Assembly: GCA_034698045.1 (NCBI GenBank)
Contig: JAQGAU010000874.1
Coordinates: 1 to 23,026 of the forward strand
Direction: 5' to 3'
DNA from: Paramacrobiotus richtersi
Lineage: Eukaryota > Tardigrada > Eutardigrada > Parachela > Macrobiotidae
DNA: 23,026 nt
In this document: in pieces, positions 20,171 through 23,026 of the stretch
Layout: every line of letters starts with the position of its first letter
How positions within the stretch are numbered: the first letter of the stretch is position 1
The notes under the pieces: generated by a model
The model's database searches: none
The model's input: the letters and a program-made list of their open reading frames with translations, nothing else
Told to the model about the DNA's origin: nothing
Made by a program: the position numbers and the translations under genes

Positions 20171-20225
20171 ATGATTATGAGTATGAGTATGAGTATGAGT
20201 ATGAGTATGAGGTACCTACCTAGCC
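20171..20225 (-). repeat. Right inverted terminal repeat
   Basis: Inverted partner of 19017-19071. Read on the minus strand: the 15-bp tip, TCATAC x5, TCATAA and TCAT. It has one hexamer more than the left side. Confidence 0.9.
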
Positions 20226-20234
20226 CATCGCTGG
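20226..20234. repeat. 9-bp target-site duplication, right
   Basis: CATCGCTGG, identical to 19008-19016. This copy is in the gag N-terminal frame (codons for ...TSDG). Confidence 0.9.
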
Positions 20235-20606
20235 TCTCTTCCGGAAACAAATAGTTACGTATAATGACAAAGTCTGCTCCCCGCTTGACGTATCCTCTCA
20301 GATCGCTCTCCCGCATGCGTCGCAGTTGCTCAACGGTCTCAAAGCCCTCCTCCATCAAAGCCCGAATGGATGGGGCGGAAACGCCACTTCCACCAAAATC
20401 AAAGCCGTCGATTTTTGGTGAATCCGGTGGCCCGTTGTCCTTTTCTCCTCGTCAAACGGATGTTCTTTACGTTCCTGCTGTGCGTCCAATAGGCGATCAA
20501 TCAGCTGCTGCTTGGTTCCCGTGAGATCCAGAATCCCGAGTAACTGAAGTTCATGCTGCAGGCCAGGTACAGTATAACGGTTACCGAGATCTTCCTTGGA
20601 AGTCAT
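20226..20606 (-). pseudogene. gag, N-terminal part (SAP-like and SAM-like domains)
   Basis: The start is ATG at 20604-20606; the frame is open a little further up, but only from a GTG. Residues 10-45 (RYTVPGLQHELQLLGILDL, then GTKQQLIDRLLDAQ) fit a SAP DNA-binding helix pair. After a frame change at the A4G2 run near 20439-20444, the next frame reads DNGPPDSPKIDGFDFGG, then a SAM-like helical segment (IRALMEEGFETVEQLRRM... to ...IIRNYLFPEETSDG) that runs into the inserted element at 20225. The continuation resumes at 19016. The leader from the end of the 5' repeat to the ATG is about 48 bp. Confidence 0.75.
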
Positions 20607-20653
20607 GTTAAGGTCACTCACTAACTGATTGTCAAAAAGGTAAATTTATCTCC

Positions 20654-20841
20654 GAAAATTTCCGAACTCCGCAGAAGCAAACTGGCGATGCCGGTATGCG
20701 GTGCTTGCGCTTTATATATCGTACGTGGCCCACTGGCCGGCACGTACATATCGCACGTGGCCCACTGGCCGGCACGTACGAGGGGAGTGGTCACTAGCCA
20801 GCGGCCAATAATAACCAGATTCTACGCATAGAATCTTACAC
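20654..20841 (-). repeat. Split direct repeat A1 (188 bp, 5' outer copy)
   Basis: 187 of 188 positions match 15157-15344. It forms the 5' boundary of the retrotransposon. It holds the two 32-bp tandem units (20716-20747, 20748-20779), the GATTCTA/TAGAATC inverted repeat (20818-20835) and a sense-strand TATA box. Confidence 0.92.
20710..20718 (-). promoter_or_regulatory. TATA box of the retrotransposon promoter
   Basis: The minus strand reads TATATAAAG. About 35 bp downstream is CCAGTTTG (A at 20683), an initiator-like site, and the gag ATG follows 77 bp later. The inner repeat at 15157-15344 holds an identical copy (15213-15221). Confidence 0.5.
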
Positions 20842-21905
20842 GTTATCGGCTGTGGCCCTTCCCTCTTTGGTGTCTAAGCAGAGAACCAGGGCTCGTAATC
20901 ACCCTGGCTGCGCTGCTGAATCTCCTGGTAGTCAGCGGGATACAGCAATTTCCCGTACGCTTTTTTTCTACAATGCATTTCCCATTCCGACTGTTCGAAA
21001 AAGTTCTTGTAGTAGTTCTTGCCGCACCGAAAAGTCCGTCAGAAAACCACCAGGATGCTTTAGAGCCTGCACGCAGTCCGGCCTCTCTGCAATTTTCGCA
21101 AGGTTGCCGTTGCACTCTTCCATCTCCTGCTTGGAGACCTGGATGACCGGTCCGGTTTCAAATTTGTCGCCACGAAACTTTGTCTTCCGTGAAGTACTGG
21201 GAGACCCGTCATCCACTTTTGTTGACCGTCCCGCTCAAACACGTAACACCCAAAGAGAGAGTTTGATTGCGGCTTCGACTATGAAATCTCATGTACCAGT
21301 TAGTCAAAATAACTGACCGCGCAAACCGTCCTCCTAATCGATCGAAACCGGCAGTCTGATGGAGTGGTCCATTATTTTAAATAAATTTTGCATGGGTAAG
21401 CGATGTTCGTGCTGGGTCGCCGCATATTTGATGACTGTAACAGTCGAATCCGCCGAATTGACTGCTCGGTCCGGCTCGCGTGTGATGCCAGAACCAGACA
21501 TTTTGGAGCAATGGCTGCATGGATGTGCTCCATCCAGCTGGTTGCTGCGTTGTTGCTGGTGAAGATCCCGGTGCAATTCTGGGTTCGCCCAGCTAAGGCG
21601 TTCGCCTGTGTACAGCCGCAGCACCACACCCCCATCGCCAACTTCGGACGCACGCTCCTGACCAAGTACGGCGAAAACCCATTGGAGTGCTGCGTTAAGA
21701 TTTGTTCTCCTGTTGTACTGGCTGGTGCTTGTCGGTTAGCGTTCTTCTCGGGACAGCAGGGATGTTTCCACTCTGGCTAAGATGTGTCTCCGGTAATCCG
21801 GCTGACCATCATGACAAACTGCTTGCCGCCAGCGATCATAGTGACATTCACCTACACCCGAAGAACCGACCCAACGCTTGGCTCCCCTCAGACATCGAAG
21901 ACTAG
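20842..21905 (-). pseudogene. Dispersed family copy B: N-terminal and middle blocks
   Basis: The N-terminal block (21590-21905) aligns with 2007-2405: LGRFFG, LLSREE, TNLNAALQWVFAVLG, ASEVGDGGVVLRLYTGERLSWANPE in segments, with at least one stop (after LLSREER) and frame changes. Codons remain open through 21334-21590 (HSIRLPVSID at the end). The middle block (20842-21242) aligns with 9357-9760: VSKQEMEECNGNLAKI, RPDCVQALKH, NYYKNFFEQ, YGKLLYPADYQE, again over two or three frames. The C-terminal block continues beyond the retrotransposon at 14661-14859. It is the most complete copy in the window but not intact. The order of domains is visible; the function is not. Confidence 0.55.
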
Positions 21906-21942
21906 ACAGCCTGCAAACTTTTGCAATGTACCGTGAGCTCCT

Positions 21943-21984
21943 TTATGTATGTGCTTCTTAATGTGTGTGCTTATGTATGTGCTT
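21943..21984. repeat. Short tandem repeat, ~14-bp unit
   Basis: TTATGTATGTGCTT occurs at 21943-21956 and 21971-21984, separated by a diverged unit TTAATGTGTGTGC. Confidence 0.75.
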
Positions 21985-22619
21985 TAATCTGTCTTCGGAA
22001 ATTTTTCCTGGCTGTAAACAAAACGCTCGTACTCAATCGTCATGCTTCCGAATCATAGGAGGCTCTGTTTTCGAGGTGTAGTAATCGGATACGTGAAGAA
22101 AGCAGTTATTTCTCGCCCAAGGAACTGTTTTTTAGCCACATAATATAATAGTCCAAGATCAGCTAACATCGTAATGCTGGCTTCGTATGTTTGTTACGTT
22201 ATTTGTTGATAACATATGTCGTGTAGAACGGACTGACTCCTTCACAGTCCGAAGTGTGAGAACACGTCCAGAAAAACCAATAATCAGTATTTGAGTATAC
22301 TTTCCTTCTCCGCCACACCTTTTATCATAAAAAATCCAGCCAGGTCTGTACTTAGTGTAACGTAACGTACCGCACTCTGCAGTGTATACTATACTTGACG
22401 GACGGTACGTGCTATCCGTGACTGTATGCAAGCATGAATCTGCGGCAGAAAATTGCAGAAATTGGTGAAATTAACAGTAAGTGCAGATACAACGTTTAAG
22501 GTACACCGTACAATAGCAAAAGCATGGACATCAGCATTTGTTCCGTTTTCCGCAACATTTCAGACATTAACCGATGATGTCTGTTTCGTTGCCTGAATCG
22601 GAACTGGGTCATATGTAAG
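21985..22619. other. No gene recognised
   Basis: Only a weak minus-strand ORF (22159-22431) without motif. A GTAAGTGCA nonamer is at 22477-22485. Confidence 0.5.
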
Positions 22620-22913
22620 GGGGTTTGATTAAAGTGTGGTGCTGTGAACTATAATCCACTCACGACATTTAACGACTTGATGTCTTGTTCAAATAAACTA
22701 CCTCGCACAACGTCATCGATTGCGCGCTTAGTTGGAATATTCCAAACTATACATATATACATGGAAACATTAGAGAGTGTAGATGAACGATCCAAGCGAA
22801 TGCTCGGGGAGACCACATTATACCGGAAAGCACGTCAAATACTCCGATCGAGCTACTTTGGTGTGCATGAATCTGCTTTGCATTTCGCACGCATAGTATT
22901 TTGGGAAGCGTAA
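22620..22913 (+). CDS. Candidate exon near the right edge
   Basis: Open from 22620, first ATG at 22680, stop TAA at 22911-22913. The residues are balanced and helical-looking (METLESVDERSKRMLG, then YRKARQILRSSYFGVHESALHFARIVFWEA). The stop lies within GCGTAAGTAG, a good splice-donor match, so the reading may end at a donor rather than at a true stop. No domain was recognised, and the window ends too soon to test for a following exon. Confidence 0.25.
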
Positions 22914-23026
22914 GTAGAGAGCGCAAGGTGTTATTGTGACGAAGAAGGTTTGCAAGATTGTAACAAGCGGGATTCTTAATCCGCAGTTAAGGGAAGACCA
23001 GGAGGGTATAATAAAGGTGATCCTGA

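Larger units (their letters stand above)
19017..20225. mobile_element. Foldback-like DNA transposon nested in gag
   Basis: This 1209-bp insertion has perfect 15-bp terminal tips (GGCTAGGTAGGTACC at the left, its complement at the right), each continued by tandem TCATAC hexamers (four then variants at the left, five then a variant at the right). The inverted repeats total about 46-55 bp. A perfect 9-bp duplication flanks it. Tandem-repeat inverted ends with 9-bp duplications recall Drosophila foldback elements; Mutator-like elements also make 9-bp duplications. No recognisable transposase is present, so it is presumably mobilised in trans, unless the unidentified internal ORF has that role. 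It includes a TATA box, an ORF and an AATAAA. Insertion plus duplication adds 1218 bp, a multiple of three, but stops inside close the gag frame. Confidence 0.9.
14860..20841 (-). mobile_element. Ngaro-type tyrosine-recombinase retrotransposon
   Basis: The element encodes gag, reverse transcriptase/RNase H and a tyrosine recombinase on the minus strand, with no integrase, protease or adenine methyltransferase visible. Repeats are split and direct. In sense order they are: 188-bp repeat (20841-20654), genes, 144-bp repeat (15488-15345), 188-bp repeat (15344-15157), a 153-bp unique stretch (15156-15004) and a 144-bp repeat (15003-14860). This is the A1-ORFs-B1-A2-B2 layout known for Ngaro and PAT elements. 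Absence of a methyltransferase between RNase H and recombinase favours Ngaro over DIRS or PAT. No target-site duplication is seen, as expected for recombinase-mediated integration. A 1209-bp DNA element plus its 9-bp duplication interrupts gag, so the original length was about 4.76 kb. Confidence 0.93.

Noticed and set aside
14860..20841. Reading the central element as an LTR retrotransposon or retrovirus
   Set aside because: There is no protease or DDE integrase, no TG...CA ends and no target duplication; a tyrosine recombinase and split repeats are present instead.
14860..20841. Classification as DIRS or PAT
   Set aside because: DIRS would have inverted terminal repeats with an internal complementary region; both usually encode an adenine methyltransferase, which is not seen between RNase H and recombinase.
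20852..21316. 154-codon plus-strand ORF
   Set aside because: The homologous middle blocks at 8.3 and 9.5 kb conserve the minus-strand landmarks (EEC.GNLAKI, K.LYPA), so the minus strand is the likelier former coding strand.

Overview
The window looks like repeat-rich, gene-poor nuclear DNA of a eukaryote, most likely an animal. Bacterial gene packing, ribosome-binding sites, tRNAs and rRNAs are all absent. TATA boxes, AATAAA signals and several classes of eukaryotic transposable element are present. I cannot name the species. No conserved host gene was recognised; the clearly coding sequence belongs to mobile elements.

The centre (14860-20841) is a tyrosine-recombinase retrotransposon of Ngaro type, read on the minus strand. 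In sense order it has a 188-bp repeat with a TATA box, a gag (SAP-like domain, SAM-like segment, conserved DIRS/Ngaro gag core, CCHC knuckle), reverse transcriptase plus RNase H (YLDD box), a tyrosine recombinase (R...HxxR...W...Y), and split direct repeats. The two 188-bp copies differ at one position, and so do the two 144-bp copies. That suggests a recent insertion, yet the coding region has one frameshift in gag, one frameshift inside the recombinase N-terminal domain and one in-frame TAG in the recombinase.

Nested in gag is a second element (19017-20225, 1209 bp) flanked by a perfect 9-bp target-site duplication. Its inverted ends consist of a 15-bp tip followed by tandem TCATAC hexamers, a foldback-like design. 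It carries its own TATA box, a 141-codon ORF on the plus strand that I do not recognise, and downstream a second small ORF that repeats the C-terminal tail of the first in diverged form.

The retrotransposon sits in one member of a dispersed, degenerate, minus-strand coding-like family. Its fragments occur at 2.0-2.4, 8.3-8.5, 8.9-9.75, 14.66-14.86 and 20.84-21.9 kb. The family is unidentified; its members carry frameshifts and stops, so they are probably remnants of an old element or decayed gene copies. History reads as family copy, then Ngaro insertion, then foldback insertion.

Elsewhere there is a 142-bp near-perfect hairpin palindrome (10719-10860), a degenerate ~24-bp GC-rich tandem array (7137-7299), a 42-bp dispersed repeat pair (4740 and 14334), short microsatellites, and long stretches (2.4-4.3, 4.8-7.1, 10.9-14.3, 22.0-22.6 kb) with nothing recognisable.
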